From positions 620,001 through 684,000 of the forward strand of contig NZ_OZ060452.1 of assembly GCF_964059235.1 (NCBI RefSeq): DNA of 64,000 nt, written 5' to 3'. Numbering within the stretch: the first letter of the stretch is position 1; every line of letters starts with the position of its first letter. Under the pieces are notes generated by a model. The model saw only the letters and a program-made list of their open reading frames with translations. It did no database searches and was not told where the DNA came from. This document shows positions 26,988-35,957 of the stretch, piece by piece. The position numbers and the translations under genes are program-made. The DNA is from Candidatus Tisiphia endosymbiont of Nedyus quadrimaculatus. GTDB taxonomy: Bacteria; Pseudomonadota; Alphaproteobacteria; Rickettsiales; Rickettsiaceae.

Positions 26988-28634
26988 TTACATCGAATTG
27001 AAGTTATATTTAGCAGAATATTCCCACATAGGATTCCAATAGGTTTCTAATAATATTTTACTAGCTTCTATACTATCTACAATGATGCCAAATTGTTGTA
27101 ATGATGTTGGGTAAAAATTATGACTACCAAAATAAAAAACTTTGTCATCTACTATCCAAAACTTATTATGGCTTCTTGCATTGGTATTAATAATATGATT
27201 ATAACTTATATAGGCAAGATGGAGATGCTGTTTTAATTCTTGTTCGGCTATTTTACTCTCAACATGATAATCAGAAACTATCGTATTAAGTATATAATCA
27301 TATAAATATTGTAAATCTACATGATCTGAGTAATTAAATCTGAATAAGTTGCTGGTCACTATATATGTATCTACTGCATTATTATGTATAGCATGTGCTA
27401 TTGCTTGGATAATATTACCATTAATAGTATTAATTGGTTGTAGAACTTTATTTGCCAGTGGATCATCCTCACCTTTATTAAATAGGGCTTGTTGGCTAAT
27501 TTTGATAGAGCGAGTAGCATTTTTTAGAGCAAATACCCTTGCAATTTCTGATTGATCAGCATCATCGCCAATGCCAACTCCATTGTTCAATTTACTAATA
27601 AACATTGCCTGTACAGGTAATGAACTATTAATATTAAATTCGTTATTTAAGGAAATATCTTTAGCACATTTTGTTGAAATATTACCTCTCTTATATGTAT
27701 AACAATGATTCACGAGGATATCTCGATGATGTTGGACATATTTCCATAATATATTAGCATAAGTTGTTGCCCCATTTACAACAGGTCCAAATATTTTAAT
27801 ATTGGCATCATTAACTGGCTTTGCTTGAGTGTAATCCTGACCAAATAAATTTTCTCCACCAGTGATTAATGTATTACCATCCACCGCAATAATTTTGCCA
27901 TGATTCCAAGAGAAATCAAGAGAGATATCATGTTGTTTCTCTTGATTTCCACAATTGGATTTAAATGTACATGACCTAATATTAGCAATTGATATAATTA
28001 GTTTATTATTGGCTGGTAATTTAGAAATAATATTATTTAAATAGCTTTTCATCCATTCAGGTGGGACTTCTTTATACGTACCATATAATAAGCGTATAGT
28101 TATAAGATGAGGCGAATTAATGCTTTTTTTACCTAGCGTTATGATAGCATTTTTCAACATAGCAGTAAATGCTCCTGAACTAAAGTAATCTCTACCAAGA
28201 GTTGTAATATCTACAGATGTAGTAGCATTAATAATTGTGTTATACATAGTGTCTAATACATTATATGCATTTGTTAAACATAATTTTCTATTATCCAAAG
28301 TAAAGTCAGCAGTTCGACAAGTACTGAGTCCACGGCAATCTGATTGAGTACGGCATGTTGGGACGAAAAATTGTGCATCTATCACATTATCTCCAACTGG
28401 CGTAAGCCCTTCTCCATATTCTTCTAAAGTAGCCCCCCAAATATTTGGCGTTTGCAGTAACCAATTATTTGGTATTAAATAATTGGTTGAAGGTTTATTA
28501 TAGGTAATATTGTTGTAACTTGGATATGTTATCAATAAATGTTGATATATGCTATCAATTGACAATGGCTGTGCCAAAGCGGTTTTAATCGTAAATAATA
28601 AAATTAATAGTTTAATAATTAATATATTCTTCAT
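26988..28634 (-). CDS. Secreted phospholipase D-like protein with two HKD motifs
   Basis: A 548-residue protein with a clear signal peptide (MKNILIIKLLILLFTIKTAL, cut after ALA). Two phospholipase D catalytic motifs are present: NHGKIIAVDGNTLITGGENL near residue 245 and SHNKFWIVDDKVFYFGSHN near 500, each with H-x-K-x4-D. Six cysteines in CRTQSDCRGLSTC and neighbouring segments suggest disulfides and an extracytoplasmic location. PLD enzymes hydrolyse phosphodiester bonds in lipids or nucleic acids. It is much longer than the ~200-residue rickettsial Pld. Substrate and role are unknown. Confidence 0.85.
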   Translation of the reverse strand: MKNILIIKLLILLFTIKTALAQPLSIDSIYQHLLITYPSYNNITYNKPSTNYLIPNNWLLQTPNIWGATLEEYGEGLTPVGDNVIDAQFFVPTCRTQSDCRGLSTCRTADFTLDNRKLCLTNAYNVLDTMYNTIINATTSVDITTLGRDYFSSGAFTAMLKNAIITLGKKSINSPHLITIRLLYGTYKEVPPEWMKSYLNNIISKLPANNKLIISIANIRSCTFKSNCGNQEKQHDISLDFSWNHGKIIAVDGNTLITGGENLFGQDYTQAKPVNDANIKIFGPVVNGATTYANILWKYVQHHRDILVNHCYTYKRGNISTKCAKDISLNNEFNINSSLPVQAMFISKLNNGVGIGDDADQSEIARVFALKNATRSIKISQQALFNKGEDDPLANKVLQPINTINGNIIQAIAHAIHNNAVDTYIVTSNLFRFNYSDHVDLQYLYDYILNTIVSDYHVESKIAEQELKQHLHLAYISYNHIINTNARSHNKFWIVDDKVFYFGSHNFYPTSLQQFGIIVDSIEASKILLETYWNPMWEYSAKYNFNSM

Positions 28635-28825
28635 GGTTATTTAAACGTACAAATTTGAATAATAAGAACTTAGCGGAAATACTAATTGATATCTAGGGGA
28701 ATTTAAAAGTCGGTCTTGTAACATTACTAACATATAGTTATCTTGAAATCTATAAAATGGCATGTTATAATTTTACTTTTTGATCTTAGTGATCGATATA
28801 AATTAATATATTATATGTTATAATT

Positions 28826-29548
28826 ATGGCTAACGTTTTTTTTAATGGTCCTGCCGGTCGGATCGAGGGGCTTTATACTAAATCTAGTAATCCTAAAGCT
28901 CCACTTGCTTTATTATTACATCCACATCCGCTTTATGGTGGCACTATGAATAGCAAAGTAGTTTACAATGTTTATAAATCATTAGTAGCTAATGGGTTCA
29001 CAGTACTCAGAATTAATTTTAGGGGCGTTGGGCGTTCCCAAGGAGAGTTTGATAATGGTATTGGCGAAATGACTGATGCTGCAACAGCACTTGATTGGCT
29101 GCAGCTTAACAACCCTACTAGCAGTCTAAATTTGATAGCGGGGTTTTCTTTTGGAGCATGGATAGCCATGCAACTTATCATGAGAAGACCAGAGATTAAT
29201 AATTTTATTACGATATCTCCGCCAGTGAATAAATATGATTTTTCTTTCTTGTCTCAATGTCCTATTTCTGGCTTTGTAATACAAGGTGACAATGATAGTA
29301 TTGTATCCGAAGAATCAGTGCTTGAACTAGTAGATAAATTATCTAAGCAAAAACATATAACTGTCGACTATAAGATTATCCAAGGAGCCGATCATTTTTT
29401 TCGTAACAAACTTGGTGAATTTACCCAAGCAATTAATGATTACTTACAATTAAGGTTATTGAATAATCAGGTTACGCATTTAAAGAAGGATTTTTTAACT
29501 GAAGAAAATTTAGCAAACAAACCACTACAAAAGGTTTTTTTAGATTAA
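28826..29548 (+). CDS. Alpha/beta hydrolase
   Basis: A 240-residue alpha/beta hydrolase of the conserved alphaproteobacterial type beginning with PAGRIEGLYTK and the hallmark LLHPHPLYGGTMNSKVVYNV. The nucleophile is the Ser in IAGFSFGAWIAMQL (G-x-S-x-G), the acid is likely the Asp in VIQGDNDSIV, and the His is in GADHFF. It is cytoplasmic, with no signal peptide. The substrate is not known. The family is sometimes labelled CocE/NonD-like or dienelactone-type hydrolase. Confidence 0.85.
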   Translation: MANVFFNGPAGRIEGLYTKSSNPKAPLALLLHPHPLYGGTMNSKVVYNVYKSLVANGFTVLRINFRGVGRSQGEFDNGIGEMTDAATALDWLQLNNPTSSLNLIAGFSFGAWIAMQLIMRRPEINNFITISPPVNKYDFSFLSQCPISGFVIQGDNDSIVSEESVLELVDKLSKQKHITVDYKIIQGADHFFRNKLGEFTQAINDYLQLRLLNNQVTHLKKDFLTEENLANKPLQKVFLD

Positions 29549-29591
29549 CTGCAATTAACAATTAATTATAAATTATAAAAATTAGATCCTT

Positions 29592-31667
29592 ATGGCAAAA
29601 AATCAAGAAGAAATTAAACAATCTTTACATACTCAATTATTTACAACTTTAATAAAACTTACAAAGTCAAATGGCAAAAATCAAGTTGTAAATGACAGAA
29701 TCTCTAGAAAATGTGAAGAACTTGCTAGTAGCGTGATAGCACTTGCTCAAGAGCAATCATACTCTAATATTGATTTGTATAGAAAGAAAATGCGGGAACT
29801 TACACGTTCTAAATACATTGTAGGTGAAGCATTAAAGGTAATAAAAGAAACGTTTCCTGGAGATCACAATAAAGAGCTAAGGGAGCTAATAGATATTCCG
29901 CTTATGTATGCATTAGTTAAAGAAAATAAGCCAGCACGTCCAAAAAAGCTAAAAGAATCCAAAAAAATTCCACTTAAAGCTATGCTACGTGATAGAGTAA
30001 CGGCTAACAAGACAGAATTTATACAAAAAGACAAGAAGAAAGCTGGTGTATCTGCTGGATATGTTGCTGAAGAAAAAGGAACACATAACACTTTCATGTT
30101 AAAACGTTTCTATAAACAGCATGTGCATTGTTTAGCTCTACATGGAGAAAAACAGCGAGAGCAAGCTTTAGCAGATCGGGATGATGGTGTGAGGGAGTTA
30201 ATCGGTTCTTCTATGTATCAGTTTTTATTATATGATCGCACCCCTAAAGAGGCATTAGTAGTATCTAATCTAGCCAATTCATCATCAATTGGTATACGTT
30301 CTAAATTCTTTGATAATGTGGTACAGCTTGCAGAATTTGCTAAGGGTACTTATACTACTAGCGTTGGAGCAAATGATCAAAAATTAAAAGAATTAGAAGG
30401 ATTTGAAAAGGTTATTGCTGCTTGTCATATGTTAGGGGAATTGGATTATCATGCTGGTAATTTGATGGTGCAGGATGGGAAGACTGTAACTAAAATAGAT
30501 CATGGTAGATCTTTTGAAGTGTTTCACCAAGATTTTGGTGCTATGATTGAGGCAACACATAAAATGTTTTCAGAGGATGGAGTTAACTATACTGAAGCTA
30601 TTAAGGCAGGTAATTTATCGTTTAACATTGAAAAATATAGTAAAGCATTAGCACAAATGACCAATCAGTTAAATGATCAGCAAATAGATGCTATAATTGA
30701 TCAAAAAGTTGATGAATTGAAAAAACATGGGTTCTCTCCAGAAGGTCTCCTTGTAACAGCTAGATTTGAAGGTGATAAATTTGAAGTAAAGTGCGTTAAG
30801 GATTTTAATGAATTAAGCACATTTTATAAAGAACATATCAAGGAAAATCTCAATAATATGAAAGAGGTAGCAAGAGCAGCAGACATAGTGGCTAAATTTA
30901 GTGATGTATCTCCTGAATTTAAAAACGGTCAGTGGTTAGAAACTTTTTCTAAATCTCCTATTAAAGACCCGGTAGCCTATGCAGCTCACCATAATATTCA
31001 AATTGAGGGAAAAAGTGCTTTACAGTGGGTTAGCGAACATGATTATCAAATTAAAGTTCCTGCTCAACCTGTAACAACAACTGTTCAAGAACAACAATGG
31101 CAAAAGAGTCGAGATGGTAAATGGCAAGAGGTAAAAGTCTCGGTGTCAAAGGTTCAAAAAAGTATAACAAGTTTGAATCCAACAGAATATGTTGCAGATA
31201 TAAACAAACGTCTTCAATCTCTTGGAAATAAAGTTGAGGATTTCATAAAAGAAACAGTAACTAAAGACATTACTACAGAAAAACTAGAGCATTTTTATGA
31301 CAAATTATTGACCCATCTAAAAAAAGAAAAGTACCTCACTGATGAAGATGTTAAGAAAATAAAGGAAGATCCGAATTATGACAAGAATATTATACAGACA
31401 GCTCGATTAATGGAAATGACGACCCCTGATTTAACTGTTGTAGAGAAGATGTGTTATAAGGTAGCAAATTTTTGTGAAAAAATAGGACTCTCTAATTTAT
31501 CGAAGCATTTGATGCATAAAATTACTCCTGAAAAATTGGCTAAGATAGATGACACAGAAAAGGTTGTAGCTGAAAGCCTAAAAATTAAAGAAATATTGTT
31601 AGAACCTATAGTAAAACCTATAGCAGTAAAACCTATACCAAAAGCTAGCCTAGGTAAAGCAAGGTAA
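29592..31667 (+). CDS. Large hypothetical protein with a kinase-like catalytic loop; candidate effector
   Basis: A 691-residue, lysine-rich, soluble protein without signal peptide. Residues ~280-310 read ACHMLGELDYHAGNLMVQDG and VTKIDHGRSFEVF. The D-x-H-x-x-N and I-D-H-G spacing resembles the catalytic and metal-binding loops of phosphoinositide 3/4-kinases and related bacterial effectors (Legionella LegA5 and rickettsial Risk1 have such motifs). The last ~150 residues are helical, with a Pro/Lys tail. The family assignment is inference from the motifs only. It sits 43 bases after the hydrolase gene and may be cotranscribed. Confidence 0.6.
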   Translation: MAKNQEEIKQSLHTQLFTTLIKLTKSNGKNQVVNDRISRKCEELASSVIALAQEQSYSNIDLYRKKMRELTRSKYIVGEALKVIKETFPGDHNKELRELIDIPLMYALVKENKPARPKKLKESKKIPLKAMLRDRVTANKTEFIQKDKKKAGVSAGYVAEEKGTHNTFMLKRFYKQHVHCLALHGEKQREQALADRDDGVRELIGSSMYQFLLYDRTPKEALVVSNLANSSSIGIRSKFFDNVVQLAEFAKGTYTTSVGANDQKLKELEGFEKVIAACHMLGELDYHAGNLMVQDGKTVTKIDHGRSFEVFHQDFGAMIEATHKMFSEDGVNYTEAIKAGNLSFNIEKYSKALAQMTNQLNDQQIDAIIDQKVDELKKHGFSPEGLLVTARFEGDKFEVKCVKDFNELSTFYKEHIKENLNNMKEVARAADIVAKFSDVSPEFKNGQWLETFSKSPIKDPVAYAAHHNIQIEGKSALQWVSEHDYQIKVPAQPVTTTVQEQQWQKSRDGKWQEVKVSVSKVQKSITSLNPTEYVADINKRLQSLGNKVEDFIKETVTKDITTEKLEHFYDKLLTHLKKEKYLTDEDVKKIKEDPNYDKNIIQTARLMEMTTPDLTVVEKMCYKVANFCEKIGLSNLSKHLMHKITPEKLAKIDDTEKVVAESLKIKEILLEPIVKPIAVKPIPKASLGKAR

Positions 31668-31740
31668 ACAAAATACCTTGCACTCGATAATCAAGTTTTT
31701 ATTGAGTTATATAATTCATGGCATTTAAAAGTCATGAAAA

Positions 31741-31850
31741 GAAGCTGAAAAGATGTCATTCCTGCGTAGGCAGGAATCTAAAAAAATAACATGGATAATG
31801 TTGTTAGATATTTTAGATCCCTGGCTTCGTAGGGATGACACCGAGGCTAT
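31741..31850. repeat. Intergenic rickettsial hairpin repeat
   Basis: Inverted segments TGTCATTCCTGCGTAGGCAG and the GATCCCTGGCTTCGTAGGGATGACA type enclose a spacer with ATTTTAGATCC. Equivalent repeats with varied stems recur throughout the intergenic DNA of this window (for example 34283, 44632, 46405, 50515, 52290, 58905, 60210). Confidence 0.65.
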
Positions 31851-31865
31851 TAAACCGATGTCTTA

Positions 31866-32071
31866 TACCATTTCCCATTATTAACTACGCTAATACTACA
31901 GCTGTAGTTACTACCCAAAGCTGTCATTCCCGCTTCGGTGCGGAATCTAAAAAAATAGCCTAAAAGACTATTAAACATTATTAGATCCCAGCTTTCGCTG
32001 GGATGACATCGTTGTGACATTAGTACTACAACTGTAGTGCTAAATAGCGTAGTTAATAATGGGAAATGGTA
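31866..32071. mobile_element. 206-bp MITE with 27-bp perfect inverted ends
   Basis: Begins TACCATTTCCCATTATTAAC (31866) and ends with its exact reverse complement at 32071. Inside is a second palindromic layer (ACTACAGCTGTAGT against ACTACAACTGTAGT) and a hairpin GATCCCAGCTTTCGCTGGGA. A second copy lies at 60001-60204. Non-coding. Confidence 0.88.
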
Positions 32072-32089
32072 TTACATCGATATTTGAGG

Positions 32090-32869
32090 TTAACTAAATA
32101 TAGCAACAACGGGTATATGATCAGAAGGCTTAATTTTAGTTCGTAAATTATAATGCATGTAGCAATCATTTAGATAATCTGCAACATTGCTTGATGCAAG
32201 TATCATGTCAATACGCATACCTTTATTTTGTTCAAAGCAACCTGCTCTATAATCCCACCAAGAGAATTCTTGCTTAGTAGGATTTGATAATCTATATAAA
32301 TCTTCAAAACTAGAATTTAAAATAATTCTCAGTCGTTGTTTTTCTTCACTAGTAAAACAAGTAGTATTTTGCAACTCTTTTGCTGAGTATACGTCAATAT
32401 CAAAAGGAGCAATATTAAAATCTCCTCCAACTATCACCTTAGTATCAAGAGATCTCTTGGATTCGAAGTAATTAATTAAATTGTCATAAAATTCTAATTT
32501 CATCTTAAATTTATCACTACCTACCAATGAACCGTTAGGTGCGTATAATGAAGTGATACTACAAAAACCTATAGGAGTCTGTAGAGATATTTCTATAATC
32601 CGTGCTTGATTAGTACAATCAATACCCGGAAAGTCTTTTACCACTTCATTAGCTGGAAACTTTGATAAGATAGCCACACCATTATAGGATTTCTGACCAT
32701 ACACATAGAAATTATATGCTAGATCTGATAGTTCATCAAAAGGAAACTTATCAGTTTCACACTTGATTTCTTGTAACAAAACAATGTCTGGATCTACTTC
32801 TGTTAAAAAGTCCCGTAAATGTTGTAGTCTTATTCTTATAGAATTAATATTCCAAGTAGCTATTTTCAT
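32090..32869 (-). CDS. xth: Exodeoxyribonuclease III / AP endonuclease
   Basis: A 259-residue member of the exonuclease III family. Motifs: MKIATWNINSIRIRLQHLRD at the N-terminus, LLQEIKCE (metal-binding Glu), TSLYAPNGS, VGGDFNIAP (Asp/Asn), WWDYRAGCFEQNKGMRIDMI and SDHIPVVAIF (catalytic His/Asp). It cleaves abasic sites and degrades 3' ends in base-excision repair. Length and motifs are complete. Confidence 0.93.
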   Translation of the reverse strand: MKIATWNINSIRIRLQHLRDFLTEVDPDIVLLQEIKCETDKFPFDELSDLAYNFYVYGQKSYNGVAILSKFPANEVVKDFPGIDCTNQARIIEISLQTPIGFCSITSLYAPNGSLVGSDKFKMKLEFYDNLINYFESKRSLDTKVIVGGDFNIAPFDIDVYSAKELQNTTCFTSEEKQRLRIILNSSFEDLYRLSNPTKQEFSWWDYRAGCFEQNKGMRIDMILASSNVADYLNDCYMHYNLRTKIKPSDHIPVVAIFS

Positions 32870-33139
32870 TTCTAATTCTTAGTGTAATTGACTATACTCG
32901 TGCCATAACACTTGCTCATAAAGGTTTATTATAAGATAATATATTTTTTTAGAATAGAAAAATAATTATGGAATGTTATAATATTACTATAAAGTATTCA
33001 AAAAGAAAAGTACCTTATATTTACTTGTGTAATTTTTGATATTAGTTTACAATCTAATCTGTTATTGCAATTATCAGGAATATAAAAAAGTTTACCTTGC
33101 GTGTGTTCGTAGTAAAAATTTATAAGTAGTTTTAATAAG

Positions 33140-34162
33140 ATGACAAAAAAACAGAATATTCAAGAAGTTTCGGTTAAAAGTACTAAGGATCAGATCTTAG
33201 CAGCCTATAATGAGGTGGTAACAAAATTAACTGAAAAACAGGTTGAGAGTCCTCAGGAACATAAAAAGCAGGAAGAGAAACAACAAATAGTAACCAAAGC
33301 AATCAATAATTCATCGGATGATATATTAGCTGACTTAAGTACTTTAAAATCAAAGACTATTAAGAAAATTGATAATTTATCAGAACAATTGTTGGATGAG
33401 TTTCAAAAATTAGCCAATTTGCGGGAGGCTATTATTTTGGAACAAACGCATTTACAGGAACTATATCAAATTCATGAAACAGCAAATACTTTATCAGCTT
33501 TATTGCAAGCTCAATCTGAACAAAAAGAGCGTTTTGAGCTAGAAATGCAGCAAATAAAACAGAATTTTCAACAGGAAATGGCTAGTGAGAAATCCCATTG
33601 GCAACAACAACGTACGATTCTTGAGCAAGATTACAAGGAACAGAAAGATATTCTTGCAAAAACTAGAAAGCGTGAGGAAGAAGAATATAGTTATGCTTTG
33701 GAATTAAAGCGTCGCAAGGAAACTGATGAATATAATAACAGAAGAGTCATTATGGAAAAGGAATTATCTGACTTAAAAGATAATTTACTAAGACGAGAAG
33801 CTGATTTGGTAGCAAAAGAGCAGGACTATGATGCTTTAAAAGTGCAAGTGGAGGAAATGCCAAATAAAATAAAAGAGGCTATGGCAAATGCCGAAGAATT
33901 ATTGCGTACACAATTATTACAACAATATGAGTTTGATAGCCAATTGAAGCAGAAAGAATATGATGGCATATTAAAACTAAACGAGCAGAGTATCGGTTAT
34001 CTTGAAGACAAAATCAAGAAACAGGAAACATACATAAAAGAACTGACTGAGAAAGCAGATAATGCAACTAAGCAGGTACAATCAATTGCTTGCCGTGCCT
34101 TAGATACTTCGGGTCAACGCTTTGTGACTTTGGGTACAAGTAAGACTGAAGAAAAAAGTTGA
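33140..34162 (+). CDS. Long coiled-coil protein of unknown function
   Basis: A 340-residue, very charged protein, dominated from about residue 80 to 310 by heptad-type Glu/Lys/Gln-rich helix, for example QQRTILEQDYKEQKDILAKT. No signal peptide, membrane segment or catalytic motif. The C-terminal ~25 residues (AIACRALDTSGQ-like, VTLGTSKTEEKS) are distinct. I do not recognise a characterised family. It may be structural or a scaffold. Confidence 0.75.
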   Translation: MTKKQNIQEVSVKSTKDQILAAYNEVVTKLTEKQVESPQEHKKQEEKQQIVTKAINNSSDDILADLSTLKSKTIKKIDNLSEQLLDEFQKLANLREAIILEQTHLQELYQIHETANTLSALLQAQSEQKERFELEMQQIKQNFQQEMASEKSHWQQQRTILEQDYKEQKDILAKTRKREEEEYSYALELKRRKETDEYNNRRVIMEKELSDLKDNLLRREADLVAKEQDYDALKVQVEEMPNKIKEAMANAEELLRTQLLQQYEFDSQLKQKEYDGILKLNEQSIGYLEDKIKKQETYIKELTEKADNATKQVQSIACRALDTSGQRFVTLGTSKTEEKS

Positions 34163-34473
34163 TATTTGTGACAACAACAAATAACAGAACAAATACTATA
34201 GTAGCACCAAGGATTCTAACTGACCATGGTAATTTAAAATTCACAATTAATAGTTGTTATAGATATAAATTCAACCACCATCGATGTCATTCCCGCGTAG
34301 GCGGGAATCCATAATACTTAATAATCTTTCGGGCTTATTTTTTTAGATTCCCGCCGTTGCTAAGAATGATGGTATGGACGAGTAAGTAAAAGAAACTTTA
34401 CTTACTACCGTGATCACGAATATAATTCGGTCACATAATTATACTATTTAATAATTAAAAAGGAGTCCATACC

Positions 34474-35502
34474 ATGAAAGATATTAACATACTAGGCATT
34501 GATTTAGCAAAAACAATTTTTCATATTGTTGCATTAAATAAAGATGGTGAAAAAATATTAGCTAAAAAATTACACAGAGAAGAATTTGAAGACTACATTT
34601 TAACAAACATTCCCAAGAATAGTTTATTGGTAATGGAAGCATGTGGCAGTTGTCATTATTGGAGCAATAAGTTTATGGAATCAGGTTTTACAGTAAAATT
34701 ACTTAAACCATGTGATGTAAAAGCTTTTGCAAAAACTCGGCAAAAAAATGATACAAATGATGCTTTGGCAATAGCAAGAGCAGGAAAAGATCCGGAGTTA
34801 AAATCGGTTCGTATAAAAAATATATCACAACAAGAGATTAGTTGGTTACATAAACGTCGGCAACATATTATTAGACAAAGAGTACAATATAGTAATGGTT
34901 TAATGAGTGATTTACTTGAATTTGGTTATTACATAAAAATGAGTAAATCTAAATTTGCCCGTGAGGCATTAAATATAGTAGAAGATGCCAAAAATGCTGG
35001 TGTGATTTCAGAGAGAATGTATAAGGAAATGAAGGTAATAGCTGAAGAAATTGCTACGTTATTAATACAAGAATCAGCAATAGATAAACAGCTAATAGCA
35101 ATAAATAAAGAATCTGAAACAGCTACTTTATTAAAAACAATACCAGGTATTGGAGAAATTAATGCTAATATACTAAGCATAGCAGCTTATGAAAATTATG
35201 ATGATTGTCGAAGTTTTGCTGCAAGTTTGGGATTAGTGCCTAAGCAAAATAGCACAGGTGGTAAAACAAGTCTTGGATCTATCACTAAGAAAGGAGATAG
35301 ATATGTTAGAACTATGCTGATACAAGGAGCAAGGTCTATTGCAATCAGAGCAAAAATACAAAAGGACCCCACTGATCATTTAGTGCTATGGGCAAAAAAA
35401 TTGTTGGGAAGGATGAGCTTTAATAAGGCTGCTGTGGCAATAGCAAACAAATTAGCTAGAATAGCGTATGTATGTGTTACAAGAAAATGTGCATATGCTT
35501 GA
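34474..35502 (+). CDS. IS110-family DEDD transposase
   Basis: A 342-residue recombinase. The RuvC-like N-terminal DEDD domain shows Asp in ILGIDLAKTIFHIV, Glu in LLVMEACGSCHYWS, and the final Asp pair in KNDTNDALAIARA. A helical linker follows. The C-terminal domain has LKTIPGIGEINANILSIAAY and AASLGLVPKQNSTGGK with the catalytic Ser, then LGSITKKGDRYVRTMLIQGA. A ribosome binding site AAAGGAG precedes the ATG. IS110 enzymes recombine DNA guided by an RNA made from the element's own non-coding end. This copy appears intact. Confidence 0.95.
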   Translation: MKDINILGIDLAKTIFHIVALNKDGEKILAKKLHREEFEDYILTNIPKNSLLVMEACGSCHYWSNKFMESGFTVKLLKPCDVKAFAKTRQKNDTNDALAIARAGKDPELKSVRIKNISQQEISWLHKRRQHIIRQRVQYSNGLMSDLLEFGYYIKMSKSKFAREALNIVEDAKNAGVISERMYKEMKVIAEEIATLLIQESAIDKQLIAINKESETATLLKTIPGIGEINANILSIAAYENYDDCRSFAASLGLVPKQNSTGGKTSLGSITKKGDRYVRTMLIQGARSIAIRAKIQKDPTDHLVLWAKKLLGRMSFNKAAVAIANKLARIAYVCVTRKCAYA

Positions 35503-35779
35503 TAGTTGGTGGTGTATATAGATTTATCTGTATTTTATCTATATAAAAGAAGAAGTAAGTAAATAGGATTTAAGAGGTACGATATAAGCGAAAGTGATTG
35601 GAGATAATAAATGGGCATTCCAAAAACAAGTCCGAGATTTTATGTCAAGGCTCTAGAAGCCGTAAGAATGAGTGGATAACTCCAAGGATTGCGTGGAATG
35701 CGAAAACTATTATGGCACTAGATGCCGAATATATGACAGCTTATTTTTTTATTACTCCCGCATCATTTTTCTTATTGAC
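35503..35779 (+). ncRNA. Candidate bridge RNA region of the IS110/IS1111 element
   Basis: The 277-base non-coding segment between the transposase stop and the right inverted repeat. IS1111-type elements encode the guide (bridge) RNA downstream of the recombinase. The stretch contains short inverted words suggesting stem-loops (TAGATTTATC/GTATTTTATC..., GGCTCTAGAAGCC at about 35649-35661). Boundaries and loops are not determined here. A 67-codon frame overlapping it is unlikely to be real. Confidence 0.4.
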
Positions 35780-35957
35780 TTACTTACTCGTCCATATATG
35801 ACATCGAGTGCATATTAAGCACTTTTTCCTTCATCTATTAGGCTTGCAGCCCGACTTTTAAATTACCCGTGGTTTAGAACGTAATTACTATCATTCCTAC
35901 AATTATAAAAATTCTAAATACGGCAGAAAATATTGCCGAAGCTATTGAATCACGTTC

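Larger units (their letters stand above)
34374..35795. mobile_element. IS110-family (IS1111-like) element with subterminal inverted repeats
   Basis: ATGGACGAGTAAGTAA at 34374-34389 is perfectly inverted at 35780-35795. The transposase gene runs 34474-35502. About 84 bases of non-coding DNA precede it and about 277 follow it before the right inverted repeat. Subterminal inverted repeats and a long 3' non-coding part are features of the IS1111 group. True ends lie a few bases outside the repeats. Confidence 0.85.
34228..35868. mobile_element. MITE with GGGTAATTTAAAAGTC ends, split by an IS110-family element
   Basis: The left end GGTAATTTAAAATTC (34228) and right end GACTTTTAAATTACCC (35853-35868) are inverted. 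Between them runs the same sequence as the uninterrupted copy at 44576-44784, broken within AATGACATCGAG by the IS110-type insertion. The left end has drifted. Confidence 0.8.

Noticed and set aside
35598-35801. 67-codon frame inside the IS110-type right end
   Set aside because: It runs through the right inverted repeat and lies where a guide RNA is expected. The product resembles nothing.
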